This document shows positions 17,491 to 26,529 of a stretch of DNA of 64,000 nucleotides, piece by piece (the stretch's first letter is position 1; the number at the start of each line of letters is the position of its first letter). The notes beneath the pieces were generated by a model. That model did not search any database. It saw only the letters and a program-made list of their open reading frames with translations, and was not told the DNA's origin. The position numbers and the translations under genes were made by a program. The stretch comes from Chitinophaga sp. CB10. Its GTDB lineage: Bacteria; Bacteroidota; Bacteroidia; Chitinophagales; Chitinophagaceae. The stretch is taken from NCBI GenBank assembly GCA_001870995.2, contig MLAV02000002.1, positions 124,001-188,000 on the forward strand, in the 5' to 3' direction.

Positions 17491-18864
17491 TCACATCCCC
17501 TGCGCCAATTTTACACGCCTCCGCTGATATACCACCAGCGTCACAATCGCCAGCGCCTCAAACACCAACAACACCGCCAGCGACGCCAAATGCATATCCA
17601 TCCGCATCGCCGGCGCTACCTGCATCACCAGCCCGGTAACAGACAGCCCAAACCCGCCTCCGAAGGAATTCGAAGTACCGTTAATACCGGAGGCAAGCCC
17701 CTGCTGTGGCGGTGGGGCGGACTGTACGCTGAGTATCGTTACACTCGGGAAGATCATGGAAATGCCTACCGTATTCGTACAGAAAATCCCGAACACGATT
17801 AACGGTAACGGCCACACGCCGCTGTAACTCAATATGAAACAAAGGAAGCCGGTGACCATAAAGGCATTCCCCAGTAAACCTACTCCCGTTACGCCCAGCC
17901 GCTTAAAACAATGCGGCAAAACAAATTTGGAAAACAAGCCGGACATAATGCTGAACGGCAGCAACAGCAAGCCCGCGCTCGCAGGGCTAAACAACAGGTG
18001 TTGCTGCAGATAGAGGGTCAGTAAAAACAGGTAGCTTACAAACGCCGCGCCCGTCAGTAACGCAGCCAGGTTGCCGGCAATGGCGCCATCTAACCGGAAC
18101 ACCGAAAAATCCACCAGCGGCATAGCCAGGGAACGCTCCCGCTTTATGAAATAACTTCCCAGCAACAGGAAGCCCGGCAACGTTGCGGCAAACATCCAGG
18201 GATGCGTAGCAATTTCCGCCAGGGAATGCACCATCCACGCGGCTGCCAGCATCAGCGTGGTGATCATCAACCCGCTTTTATAATCACTGGGTAACTGGTG
18301 TTCATTTTTCCGGTCCGCCGGTATATAGGTCAATGCTAAAAGGATGGCCAGTACAATCACCGGTACGTTGATGAAGAACACCCACTGCCATCCCCAGTAA
18401 GCGCTGATCAAGCCGCCTATGGCAAGCCCGGTGGCAAAGCCGGTACCGGCCATCGCGCCGAAAATCCCCATGGCCCTGTTGCGCTCTTCCGGTTCATTAA
18501 ACGTATGAATGATGATGGCTATGGCCGCCGGTATGGCAAACGCCACGCCTATCCCCTGCACCGCCCTGCAGGCCAGCAGCCAGCCAAAGCTCCCGGCGCA
18601 GCCGGCAGCAAACGAGGCTGCGCCGAATATCGCCGCACCGGTGATATACACGTTCCTGCGGCCCTTGATGTCCGTCAACCGCCCGCCCAGTAATACAAAC
18701 CCGCCGTAAAACAACAGGTACAGCGCCTGCACCCATTGTATCGCCTCCGGACCAAAATCAAAGTATTGCTCCATGGAAGGTATAGCCATGTTAAGTACAG
18801 ATGCATCCAGCGTTTCGAAGAATACCGCCAGGCAGGATATCGTTAAAATAATTCGTCGCTGCAT
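17491..18864 (-). CDS. MFS transporter, DHA2 (EmrB/QacA-like) drug exporter family
   Basis: 457 residues from the ATG at 18864. Many hydrophobic helices are evident, starting with IILTISCLAVFFETLDASVLNMAIPSM, where D-A-S-V-L-N-M-A-I-P is the family's motif in helix 1. The loop GGRLTDIKGRRNVYI is the MFS motif A, and GIGVAFAIPAAIAII fits DHA2 motif C-like helices. Likely an inner-membrane proton-driven exporter with 12-14 helices; the substrate is unknown. It is transcribed divergently from an Lrp-type regulator, and the 146-base gap holds a matched inverted repeat, so control by that regulator is plausible. The upstream in-frame TTG at 18885 lies in the promoter box and is not used. Confidence 0.9.
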   Translation of the reverse strand: MQRRIILTISCLAVFFETLDASVLNMAIPSMEQYFDFGPEAIQWVQALYLLFYGGFVLLGGRLTDIKGRRNVYITGAAIFGAASFAAGCAGSFGWLLACRAVQGIGVAFAIPAAIAIIIHTFNEPEERNRAMGIFGAMAGTGFATGLAIGGLISAYWGWQWVFFINVPVIVLAILLALTYIPADRKNEHQLPSDYKSGLMITTLMLAAAWMVHSLAEIATHPWMFAATLPGFLLLGSYFIKRERSLAMPLVDFSVFRLDGAIAGNLAALLTGAAFVSYLFLLTLYLQQHLLFSPASAGLLLLPFSIMSGLFSKFVLPHCFKRLGVTGVGLLGNAFMVTGFLCFILSYSGVWPLPLIVFGIFCTNTVGISMIFPSVTILSVQSAPPPQQGLASGINGTSNSFGGGFGLSVTGLVMQVAPAMRMDMHLASLAVLLVFEALAIVTLVVYQRRRVKLAQGM

Positions 18865-18882
18865 AAGATGGTCTTGGTGAGG

Positions 18883-18890
18883 CAAACTTA
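18883..18890 (-). promoter_or_regulatory. -7 box TAAGTTTG for the MFS gene
   Basis: Reverse complement of 18883-18890 reads TAAGTTTG, an exact TAnnTTTG match 18 bases before the MFS ATG at 18864. I see no clear -33 TTG. Confidence 0.55.
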
Positions 18891-18928
18891 TAATTTACCG
18901 AATAGAAAACTATATAAAATTAAAATTT

Positions 18929-18974
18929 TGGAATAAAATACGTTATATCTATCTTTATGGAGATTTTTATTCCA
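18929..18974. repeat. 10-bp inverted repeat between divergent MFS and lrp genes
   Basis: TGGAATAAAA (18929-18938) and TTTTATTCCA (18965-18974) are exact reverse complements, 26 bases apart, in a very AT-rich stretch. They lie between the MFS promoter box and the start of the Lrp-type gene, so they could be paired operator sites for an autoregulating Lrp dimer or octamer. Confidence 0.55.
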
Positions 18975-19010
18975 TAAAAGTCAGTATTCTTTTACTAAAT
19001 CAGGAAAAAC

Positions 19011-19484
19011 TTGGAAACAACACAACTGGTACTGGATGAAAAGGACATGAACATTCTCCGCCTCCTGCAACAGGATGCCAAGATGACCATGCGCGACATC
19101 GCTGCTCAGCTGAACATGAGCACCACCCCCGTGTATGAACGCATCCGGAAAATGGAACAGGCAGGCATCATCAAGCAATATGCCGCCATCGTGGACCCCG
19201 GTAAAATTGGTAAAGGATTAACCGTACTCGTGTACATTACTTTAAAAGAACACAACAAAAAATACGGAAAAAAATTCATCCAGGAAATCCTCAACTTCCC
19301 TGAAATCACCGAATGCCTGAATATCTCCGGGGAATTCGATTTCATGATTAAGGTCCAGGTAAGGGATATGGATGAATACCGCGACTTCTATGTGAACAAG
19401 CTGGGCGAACTGGATAACCTTAGCCATACGCAAAGTATTTTCGTAATTTCGGTGATCAAAGCCACACACCAGGTAGTATATTGA
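19011..19484 (+). CDS. Lrp/AsnC family transcriptional regulator
   Basis: 157 residues, typical length. N-terminal winged helix-turn-helix (about 7-60; LDEKDMNILRLLQQDAKMTM, then RDIAAQLNMSTTPVYERIRK) and C-terminal RAM effector domain (about 70-150; GKGLTVLVYITLKEH, ISGEFDFMIKVQVRD). The start is a TTG preceded by AGGAAAAA; the alternative ATG at codon 13 would cut into the conserved DEKD segment, so TTG is preferred. Lrp proteins sense amino acids or related metabolites and often control a neighbouring exporter, here the divergent MFS gene. The AraC gene begins one base after the stop codon. Confidence 0.92.
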   Translation: METTQLVLDEKDMNILRLLQQDAKMTMRDIAAQLNMSTTPVYERIRKMEQAGIIKQYAAIVDPGKIGKGLTVLVYITLKEHNKKYGKKFIQEILNFPEITECLNISGEFDFMIKVQVRDMDEYRDFYVNKLGELDNLSHTQSIFVISVIKATHQVVY

Positions 19485-19485
19485 T

Positions 19486-20343
19486 ATGCTGCTCAAATTT
19501 CCACAGGACTTTCCAGGTCAGCAGCTGCTGAAAGTGGGCAACACGCACTACGCTATGCTCAAACAGCGCCGCATGGCCGAAAAGCGCCGCGTATTCCTGA
19601 AGGAAAACATCCTCATCTTCGTTATCAACGGTTATAAACTGCTGCATGCCAACGATACCGCCATTAAGGTAGAAGCAGGCTCCGTGTTTATACTCCGCAA
19701 AGGTTTCCACATCCTGTCCGACATCGTGGAAGACGGTACGGATTTCAAAAGTCTGCTGATCTATTTTACAGACGAACAGGTAAGCAGGTTTATCCACAAA
19801 TACGGCGCGCGCTTCCCTGCCGCCGGCGCCCCTGCCTCCCACCTCGTTATTCCGATCAACCCTGCACTGGACGGCTTCCGGGAACAATACCTGCAATACT
19901 TTTCCACCGCTCCGGCCACCATGGCGGAACTGCTGCCACTCAAAGTATTCGAACTGCTGCTGCTCCTGCTGGCTACCCCGCAAAAAAACCAGGTCGCGGC
20001 CCTGCTGCACGACATCGCCAGCGGCAGCGCGCCCAATATTGAATGGGTGGTGAAACGCCATCTCTTTGAACCACTGACCTTACCGGAGCTGGCTAAACTG
20101 GCTAATAGAAGTCTGGCTGCCTTTAAGCGCGACTTCCAGCAGCATTTCCATGCCAGCCCGCGGCAATGGATCACGGCAGAGCGGCTCAAATATGCCCATA
20201 CCCTCTTACTCAATTCTCCATTGCACATAACGGAGATCAGCCAGGAATGCGGTTTTGAACATACGCCCCATTTCATCTCCCTGTTCCGCAAACAATACGG
20301 CACTACGCCGCAGGCACTGCGCACCAAAACTGTTATGATTTGA
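19486..20343 (+). CDS. AraC family transcriptional regulator
   Basis: 285 residues. The C-terminal 95 or so residues hold the two AraC helix-turn-helix units: LPELAKLANRSLAAFKRDFQ and ITEISQECGFEHTPHFISLF, followed by RKQYGTTPQALR. The N-terminal part (about 1-180) has a cupin-like run of strands (VFINGYKLLHANDTAIKVEA-type region, then GSVFILRKGFH) and would sense a ligand that I cannot name. It starts one base after the Lrp-type gene, so both are probably on one transcript. The next gene, a SnoaL-like protein, has its own promoter box and may be a target. Confidence 0.92.
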   Translation: MLLKFPQDFPGQQLLKVGNTHYAMLKQRRMAEKRRVFLKENILIFVINGYKLLHANDTAIKVEAGSVFILRKGFHILSDIVEDGTDFKSLLIYFTDEQVSRFIHKYGARFPAAGAPASHLVIPINPALDGFREQYLQYFSTAPATMAELLPLKVFELLLLLLATPQKNQVAALLHDIASGSAPNIEWVVKRHLFEPLTLPELAKLANRSLAAFKRDFQQHFHASPRQWITAERLKYAHTLLLNSPLHITEISQECGFEHTPHFISLFRKQYGTTPQALRTKTVMI

Positions 20344-20378
20344 GCCGATCCCGTTACCACCGCCCGCTGCCTCCGTGC

Positions 20379-20386
20379 TAATTTTG
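20379..20386 (+). promoter_or_regulatory. -7 box TAATTTTG for the SnoaL-like gene
   Basis: Exact TAnnTTTG match 18 bases before the ATG at 20405, in the gap after the AraC gene. Confidence 0.55.
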
Positions 20387-20404
20387 CAGTAAATAATTTT
20401 TACT

Positions 20405-20836
20405 ATGCAAAACATCCTCGAACAGAACAAAGCCGTGGTAAGACGATTCAATGAAGCCTGCCTCCTCCGCGCGGATATGACTGCGCTGGATGAAATTGTA
20501 CATCCTGATTTCATTAACCATACTGCTCCCGCAGGTTTCGCCAACGACAAAAACTCCCTCAAAACATTTATCAACACCGGGCTTAGTAATATCGACGGGC
20601 TCAAACTGGATATCCACGCCATGTATGCCGAAGGAGATACCGTCATCACCCACAAAACATTCACCGGTACGCTGAAAGCGCCTTTCATGGGGCAGACGGA
20701 GATTGGCAAGCCTTTTAGTATGCGGATTATTGACATCGTGCAGCTGCAGAACGGGCAGTATATGGCGCATTGGTCGATTAGGGAAGTAAAGCAGGGGTTT
20801 CACCAGCCACACATCCCTAAATCCACCCAGGCATAA
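20405..20836 (+). CDS. SnoaL-like / ester cyclase family protein (NTF2 fold)
   Basis: 143 residues, no signal peptide. The fold signature is clear: an N-terminal helix (NKAVVRRFNEACLL), then EIVHPDFINHTAP, an insertion with KTFINTGLSNIDG, and strands DIHAMYAEGDTVITHKTFTG and IIDIVQLQNGQYMAHWSIRE. Members are small cone-shaped enzymes or binding proteins, such as polyketide cyclases and limonene-epoxide hydrolase relatives, but most of these soil-bacterial copies have unknown roles. It has its own promoter box and follows the AraC regulator. The next gene begins 27 bases later and may be read from the same promoter. Confidence 0.82.
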   Translation: MQNILEQNKAVVRRFNEACLLRADMTALDEIVHPDFINHTAPAGFANDKNSLKTFINTGLSNIDGLKLDIHAMYAEGDTVITHKTFTGTLKAPFMGQTEIGKPFSMRIIDIVQLQNGQYMAHWSIREVKQGFHQPHIPKSTQA

Positions 20837-20863
20837 TTCCCAAATTATGCTTACTTTAATCCA

Positions 20864-21895
20864 ATGAACCGTAAGCATTTTTTATCTGCCATATTATCCA
20901 CCGGTGCTGCCTTCCCTGTAATTAACGCAGCCGCTTCCATACTGCCGGCATATGAATCTGTGCCGGTACTCCCGCCCTACCTCAAAAAAGGAGATGTGAT
21001 AGGCATCACCTGCCCCGCAGGCTTTATCACCCGGGAGGAAATCACCGCCGCCGTACGCATTATGGAAAGCTGGGGCTTCGTGATTCGTATAGGCAGCACC
21101 GTTGGTTTGAAAGATGGTTCATTCGGCGGCACGGATGCGCAACGTGCGGCCGACTTCCAGCAGATGCTCGACAACCCGGAGATCCGCGCCATCATGTGCG
21201 CCCGGGGCGGCTACGGCTGCGCCAGGATGATAGACCGACTCAACTTTGACCAGTTCCGGAAGCATCCCAAATGGATCATAGGGTTTAGCGACATCACCGC
21301 TATTCACAGCCATATCAACAGCAGGTTCAACATCTCCAGTATCCACAGCAAAATGTGCAACAGCTTCCCGGACGATTTTCGTACTTCCGACGCCATGATG
21401 CAGGATACCATTTCCTCTATTTACAAAGCGCTCACGGGCACGGCTATGCAATACACCGCCGTAGCCGATCCGCACAACCGCCCGGGCACAGCCACCGCGC
21501 CGGTAGTAGGCGGTAACCTCAGCGTACTCCAAAGCATGTCCGGCACGCCATCCGAAATTGATACCAAAGGAAAGATCCTCTTCCTGGAAGAAGTAGGGGA
21601 ATACCTGTACAGCCTAGACAGGATGTTGGGAACACTGGAAAGATCGGGTAAACTCAGTGAGTTAAATGGCCTCGTACTCGGTGGGTTTAACCGCATCAAG
21701 CCGGATGATCCCGGAGAGGAATTCGGCAGAACGCTCTACGACATGATTTTTGAACGGGTAGGGAAATACAGTTACCCGGTGTGTTTCAACTTCCCGGTTG
21801 GCCACCAGCGTAATAACTATGCGCTGAAATGCAATGCTGTACATACCTTACAGGTCAGCAACACAGGTACCACGCTGGTGGAAAAAAGGATTTAA
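20864..21895 (+). CDS. Exported LD-carboxypeptidase (peptidase family S66)
   Basis: 343 residues with an N-terminal export signal (NRKHFLSAILSTGAAFPVINAAA) that has a Tat- or Sec-like look. The S66 motifs are present: GDVIGITCPAGF near 43-54, CARGGYGCARM near 112-122, GFSD with the nucleophile Ser142 at 140-143, FLEEVGEYLYSLDRML with the acidic residue, and the late histidine in FPVGHQ. These enzymes remove the terminal D-amino acid from the tetrapeptide of peptidoglycan during recycling; the MccF branch instead cleaves a microcin. Export suggests a periplasmic role on cell-wall peptides. It follows the SnoaL-like gene by 27 bases. Confidence 0.9.
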   Translation: MNRKHFLSAILSTGAAFPVINAAASILPAYESVPVLPPYLKKGDVIGITCPAGFITREEITAAVRIMESWGFVIRIGSTVGLKDGSFGGTDAQRAADFQQMLDNPEIRAIMCARGGYGCARMIDRLNFDQFRKHPKWIIGFSDITAIHSHINSRFNISSIHSKMCNSFPDDFRTSDAMMQDTISSIYKALTGTAMQYTAVADPHNRPGTATAPVVGGNLSVLQSMSGTPSEIDTKGKILFLEEVGEYLYSLDRMLGTLERSGKLSELNGLVLGGFNRIKPDDPGEEFGRTLYDMIFERVGKYSYPVCFNFPVGHQRNNYALKCNAVHTLQVSNTGTTLVEKRI

Positions 21896-22004
21896 GAACT
21901 GTTGTATTAAGAAACATGATAACACGGCGGAACACTGCCGCAAATCACAACTCACCTGCTAATTAAAACTATTCAAAAAACATAATACCCCAAGCCCCAA
22001 CACC

Positions 22005-23330
22005 CTACCTCACAAAAAACGTCACAATAAACAATCCCCCCAACACATACATCACCGGGCTAATCTCCCTATACCGCCCCGTACACACCTTCAGCAACAC
22101 ATACGACAACATCCCAAACACAATCCCCTCCGCAATACTATACGAATACGGCATCATCACAATCGCCAGGAACGCAGGCAGCGCCTCCGTTACATCATTG
22201 AAATCAATCTTACTGACCGCCCCCATCATCAACATCCCCACAATAATCAACGCCGGCGCTGTTGCAGCCGTCGGTATCATCGCAAACACCGGCGCAAAAA
22301 ACAACGCCAGCAAAAACATAACCGCCACCGTAAAAGCCGTCAGCCCCGTCTTCCCGCCGGCAGCAATGCCACTGGCGCTTTCCACATATGCCGTCACCAC
22401 GCTTGTGCCCAGCAATCCCGCAGCAGTAGTGCCCACCGCATCCGCCATCAGCGCCTGCTTGGCCCGTGGCATACGCCCGTTGGCATCCAGCAGGCCAGCC
22501 TTGTTGCAAAGCCCTATCAGCGTGCCCACCGTATCAAAAAGGTTCACCATCAGCAAGGTGAATAGTATCTTCACCATATCCATCGAAAAAAGCTTGTCAA
22601 ATTGCAGCTTAAAAGCCACCGGCGCTACGGACGGCGGCCAGCCCACCAGGTGGCCGTTTTCAGGCATGTGCGTAATACCCAGCGGTATGCCCGCCAGCGT
22701 GGCCGCCAGGATGCCGATCAGCAACGCCGCATTCACACCTTTGTACATTAGTACCGCGCTCACAATCACCCCTATCAGCGCTAGCAGCGGCCCCGCTGAA
22801 GTCAGGTCCCCCATTTTCAGGATCACCCCTTCCAGCCTGCCATCGCCTACATGGTGCATACCCGTTTGTATAATCCCCGCATTCGCCATGCCTATCAGCG
22901 CTATCAGCAAGCCTATCCCCACTGATATGGCATGCTTCAGGTTCGACGGGATGCTGTTGATAATCGCCTCCCGTATCTTAAAAAGTGAAAGGAAAATAAA
23001 AATAACCCCTTCCAGGAATACCGCCGTCAGCGCAAACTGCCAGCTGTAGCCCATGGCCGACACAATCGTGTACGCAAAGAAGGCATTCAGCCCCATGCCC
23101 GGCGCTACGCCCACAGGCAGGTTCGCATAAAACGCCATCACCAGCGTGCCTATCGCAGCCGCCAGCGCAGTGGCGGTAATAAGGGCGTTGAAATCCATCC
23201 CGGTCTGGGATAAAATACTGGGGTTCACCGCCAGTATATACGCCATGGTAGAGAAAGTAGTGAGGCCTGCCAGTACCTCCTTCCTAAAAGTGGTACCGTT
23301 TTCTTCGAGCCTGAAAAATTTAGAGAGCAT
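22005..23330 (-). CDS. NCS2 family purine permease (AzgA-like, guanine/hypoxanthine type)
   Basis: 441 residues with about 12-14 hydrophobic helices. The N terminus MLSKFFRLEENGTTFRKEVL matches the AzgA start, followed by GLTTFSTMAYILAVNPSIL, GMGLNAFFAYTI and NLFDTVGTLIGLCNKAG, all AzgA/NCS2 hallmarks. It should import adenine, guanine or hypoxanthine by proton symport at the inner membrane. The start fixed by homology lies only 4 bases after a perfect TATTTTTG box, so the mRNA would be nearly leaderless. No purine riboswitch is seen. It is convergent with the LD-carboxypeptidase gene and divergent from the helicase gene. Confidence 0.92.
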   Translation of the reverse strand: MLSKFFRLEENGTTFRKEVLAGLTTFSTMAYILAVNPSILSQTGMDFNALITATALAAAIGTLVMAFYANLPVGVAPGMGLNAFFAYTIVSAMGYSWQFALTAVFLEGVIFIFLSLFKIREAIINSIPSNLKHAISVGIGLLIALIGMANAGIIQTGMHHVGDGRLEGVILKMGDLTSAGPLLALIGVIVSAVLMYKGVNAALLIGILAATLAGIPLGITHMPENGHLVGWPPSVAPVAFKLQFDKLFSMDMVKILFTLLMVNLFDTVGTLIGLCNKAGLLDANGRMPRAKQALMADAVGTTAAGLLGTSVVTAYVESASGIAAGGKTGLTAFTVAVMFLLALFFAPVFAMIPTAATAPALIIVGMLMMGAVSKIDFNDVTEALPAFLAIVMMPYSYSIAEGIVFGMLSYVLLKVCTGRYREISPVMYVLGGLFIVTFFVR

Positions 23331-23334
23331 GTTG

Positions 23335-23342
23335 CAAAAATA
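23335..23342 (-). promoter_or_regulatory. -7 box TATTTTTG directly at the purine permease start
   Basis: Reverse complement of 23335-23342 reads TATTTTTG, then CAAC and the ATG. Transcription would begin at or within a few bases of the start codon. Confidence 0.55.
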
Positions 23343-23383
23343 GTGTCTTAATTTTATCCTATAACCCGGTAAGGAAATTGTGC

Positions 23384-25837
23384 ATGAAAGGACATCAGGT
23401 AATCACGGAATGGCTCGCCGCCAAAGAGCTGCAACCTTTTCAATTCCAGGAAGAAGCATGGGAAGCATATCTGCAGGGCAAATCGGGCCTCGTAAACGCG
23501 CCCACCGGCTTCGGTAAAACCTTCTCCCTCTTCCTGGGAGCGGTAATCGCATGGATAGACGCTCACCCCAGCGACTACCGCAAAAAAAAGAAGAACGGCC
23601 TCCAGCTTATCTGGATCACTCCCCTGCGGGCGCTCGCCAAAGACATCGCCCGCGCCATGTCCGAAGTGCTGGACGAACTGGGCATCCCCTGGCAGGTAGG
23701 CATCCGCAGCGGGGATACCTCCACGGCTACACGCGCAGCGCAAAAAAAACAAATGCCGGAAGTCCTGCTCATCACGCCGGAAAGCCTGCATATCCTCCTG
23801 GCCCAGCGCGACTACCCCGCGCATTTCCAGCGCCTCCACACCATCGTCGCCGATGAATGGCATGAACTCATTGGCACCAAACGCGGCGTTATGGTGGAAC
23901 TCGCCCTCAGCCGCCTGCGCGGACTGGCAATCGAAGAAAACCGCCCGCCCCTCAAAGTATGGGGCATCTCCGCTACCATCGGTAACCTCGACGAAGCCAT
24001 GCAGGTCCTCCTCGGTCCTTACCATAACGACGGCATCATCATAAGGGCCCTTTTAAGGAAGAAAATCGCCCTTACGAGCGTGATCCCAATGGAGATGGAG
24101 AATTACCCCTGGGCCGGCCATTTGGGCCTTAAAATGCTGCCGCAGGCCATTCCTATCATCATGGCCAGCCAAACGACCCTCCTGTTTACCAACACCCGCT
24201 CCCAAAGCGAAATCTGGTACCAGGCCCTGCTGACCCACTGCCCCGAGCTGGCAGGCGCCATCGCCCTGCACCACGGCTCTATGGACATGGAACTGCGTAT
24301 ATGGGTGGAGGAAGCCCTGCATAACGGCATCCTCAAGGTTGTGGTATGCACCGCCAGCCTGGACCTCGGGGTGGACTTCCGCCCCGTCGATACCGTTATC
24401 CAGGTAGGTAGCCCCAAAGGCGTGGCCAGGTTCCTCCAAAGGGCCGGCCGCAGCGGCCACCAGCCGGATGCAGTGAGTAAAATCTACTTCCTGCCTACCC
24501 ACGCGCTGGAACTCGTGGAAGCAGCCGCACTGAAAGCCGCCATGCAGGAGGAACTGATAGAAAGCCGCATGCCCGTTCTCCTCGCCTGGGACGTACTCCT
24601 GCAATACCTCATGACCCTCGCCGTTTCCGATGGCTTCCACGCCACCGATATCTGGGAAGAAGTCCGCAAAACCTACTGCTACCAGCACATGACGCCGGAC
24701 GACTGGCAATGGCTGTTAGCCTTCCTCACCACCGGTGGCGAAGCCCTTTCCGGGTACGACGAGTTTAAAAAAGTCGAAAGAAGCGGCAACTTCTACCGCT
24801 GCACCAGCCGCATGCTCGCCATGCGGCACCGCCTGCATATCGGCGCCATCGTCAGCGATGTGATGATGAAAGTGAAATTCCTCTCCGGCGGCTACGTAGG
24901 CGTGATCGAAGAAGGTTTCATCTCCCGGCTCCAACCGGGCGACTCCTTCACACTCGCCGGCCGCAACCTCGAGTTCGTGATGACGAAGGACATGACCGCC
25001 CTCGTCCGCAAATCCACTTCCAAAAAAACCATCGTGCCCAGCTGGCAGGGCGGCCGCATCCCCCTCTCCTCCAACCTCGGCAAAATGCTGCGGCAGAAGT
25101 TCAACGAAGCGCTTAGCCGCCGAACAAAAGACCCGGAGCTGATCGCCCTGCAGCCCCTCTTCCGGCTGCAGGAAGACCTCTCGCATGTGCCCAAGGACGA
25201 TGAGCTGCTCATCGAACATATCGACACCAAAGACGGCTACCACCTCTTCTGCTTCCCGTTCGAAGGCCGCCTCGTACACGAAGTGATGGCCGCGCTGCTG
25301 GCCTACCGGATCAGCAGGATCCAGCCCATCACCTTCTCCATAGCTATGAATGATTACGGCTTTGAACTCCTGTCCGATCAACCCATTCCCGTAACGGCCG
25401 AGAATGCGAAAACGCTCCTCTCCCTCGATAACCTGAACACAGAACTGCAGGCCAGCGTCAACTCCACGGAGATGGCCCGCCGCAAATTCAGGGATATCGC
25501 CGTCATCGCCGGCCTCATTTTCCAGGGCTATCCCGGCAAAAGCAAAGCCAACAGGCACCTGCAGGCATCCTCCTCGCTTATATTCAACGTCTTCAGGGAT
25601 TACGATCCGCATAACCTCCTGCTGCAACAGGCGTTTAACGAGGCCTTCTTCTACCAGATGGAAGAAGCCAGGCTCCGGGAAACGCTGGAACGCATCGCCG
25701 TCAGCAAGATCGTGATCACGCGGCCGGAACGCCTCACCCCCTTCTGCTTCCCGATCAAGGTGGACAGCCTGCGCGATACCATGACCAGCGAAAAGCTGGA
25801 AGACCGCATCAAAAAATTGATCGCTTCAAACGGGTAA
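23384..25837 (+). CDS. Ligase-associated DEAD/DEAH-box DNA helicase (Lhr-like)
   Basis: 817 residues from the ATG at 23384, which follows AAGGAAA. Superfamily 2 motifs: Walker A NAPTGFGKTFS near residue 40, TPLRALAKD, DEWHELIGT (motif II), SATIG (motif III), TNTRSQSEIWY, ASLDLGVDF, and QRAGRSGHQPD (motif VI). The C-terminal half has the winged-helix and DUF4910-like regions typical of Lhr-core helicases. It is the 3'-5' helicase of the ligase-associated set, next to PdeM (38 bases downstream). Its usual neighbours, the exonuclease and ligase, lie about 6 kb upstream, separated by unrelated genes. Confidence 0.94.
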   Translation: MKGHQVITEWLAAKELQPFQFQEEAWEAYLQGKSGLVNAPTGFGKTFSLFLGAVIAWIDAHPSDYRKKKKNGLQLIWITPLRALAKDIARAMSEVLDELGIPWQVGIRSGDTSTATRAAQKKQMPEVLLITPESLHILLAQRDYPAHFQRLHTIVADEWHELIGTKRGVMVELALSRLRGLAIEENRPPLKVWGISATIGNLDEAMQVLLGPYHNDGIIIRALLRKKIALTSVIPMEMENYPWAGHLGLKMLPQAIPIIMASQTTLLFTNTRSQSEIWYQALLTHCPELAGAIALHHGSMDMELRIWVEEALHNGILKVVVCTASLDLGVDFRPVDTVIQVGSPKGVARFLQRAGRSGHQPDAVSKIYFLPTHALELVEAAALKAAMQEELIESRMPVLLAWDVLLQYLMTLAVSDGFHATDIWEEVRKTYCYQHMTPDDWQWLLAFLTTGGEALSGYDEFKKVERSGNFYRCTSRMLAMRHRLHIGAIVSDVMMKVKFLSGGYVGVIEEGFISRLQPGDSFTLAGRNLEFVMTKDMTALVRKSTSKKTIVPSWQGGRIPLSSNLGKMLRQKFNEALSRRTKDPELIALQPLFRLQEDLSHVPKDDELLIEHIDTKDGYHLFCFPFEGRLVHEVMAALLAYRISRIQPITFSIAMNDYGFELLSDQPIPVTAENAKTLLSLDNLNTELQASVNSTEMARRKFRDIAVIAGLIFQGYPGKSKANRHLQASSSLIFNVFRDYDPHNLLLQQAFNEAFFYQMEEARLRETLERIAVSKIVITRPERLTPFCFPIKVDSLRDTMTSEKLEDRIKKLIASNG

Positions 25838-25875
25838 TAATTGATAATTTGCAGCCGGATTAAAAAGAGGAAAGC

Positions 25876-26523
25876 GTGACAGGGGAAATATTCGTTTACC
25901 AATCGCAACACTGGCACCTGTTGCCGGAACGCGCAATTTACTGGGAAGAAGAACAGGCGCTCATCATATCGGATCTACATCTGGGTAAGGCTACACATTT
26001 CCGCAAAGCCGGGATTGCCGTGCCCACAGGTATTGCAGAGGAGGACCTGCTGCGCCTGCAGCGGCTCATCATCCGCCTCCAACCCAAACAGATCATTATC
26101 GTGGGCGATATGTTCCATAGCCGGGAAAACAATGAGGTACAATATTTCAGCATCTGGCGCCGGCAATTCCCGCAGATCGTTTTCCACCTCGTAGTGGGCA
26201 ATCATGATATTATGCCGGCGGAAATCTATGCCAACCTGCAGATCACGACTTCCCCCGACCTCACCATCCGCGATATTCACTTTATTCATGAACCCTGTGG
26301 CGATGATAACGGTTACGCCTACACGTTTTCAGGCCACCTGCATCCCGGCTACGTGATGGCTGGCCCGGCTAAGCAGCGGTTGCGGCTGCCCTGCTTTTAT
26401 TTCGGCCGCCACTGCGGCATCCTGCCTGCCTTCGGGGATTTCACCGGCATGGCCACCGTTGATGCCGAACCGGGAGAGGCGGTTTTCGTCATTGCCGGCC
26501 AATCAGTGGTCAGGGCCCAATAA
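25876..26523 (+). CDS. pdeM: Ligase-associated DNA damage response endonuclease PdeM
   Basis: 215 residues from a GTG start preceded by AAGAGGAAAG. Calcineurin-like phosphoesterase motifs: ISDLHLGKATHFRKAG near residues 33-49 (Asp-x-His with the PdeM-typical extension), GDMFHSRENNE near 77-87, GNHDI near 113 and FSGHLHPGY near 150. PdeM proteins are metal-dependent phosphodiesterases or nucleases that always accompany the ligase-associated helicase, exonuclease and ligase. It is 38 bases after the helicase and 6 bases before the histone-deacetylase-fold gene, so these three are probably co-transcribed. Confidence 0.92.
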   Translation: MTGEIFVYQSQHWHLLPERAIYWEEEQALIISDLHLGKATHFRKAGIAVPTGIAEEDLLRLQRLIIRLQPKQIIIVGDMFHSRENNEVQYFSIWRRQFPQIVFHLVVGNHDIMPAEIYANLQITTSPDLTIRDIHFIHEPCGDDNGYAYTFSGHLHPGYVMAGPAKQRLRLPCFYFGRHCGILPAFGDFTGMATVDAEPGEAVFVIAGQSVVRAQ

Positions 26524-26529
26524 GGTTTT

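Noticed and set aside
23331..23383. Purine riboswitch ahead of the purine permease
   Set aside because: The space between the permease and helicase genes is 53 bases and has no riboswitch-like fold; the promoter box abuts the start codon.
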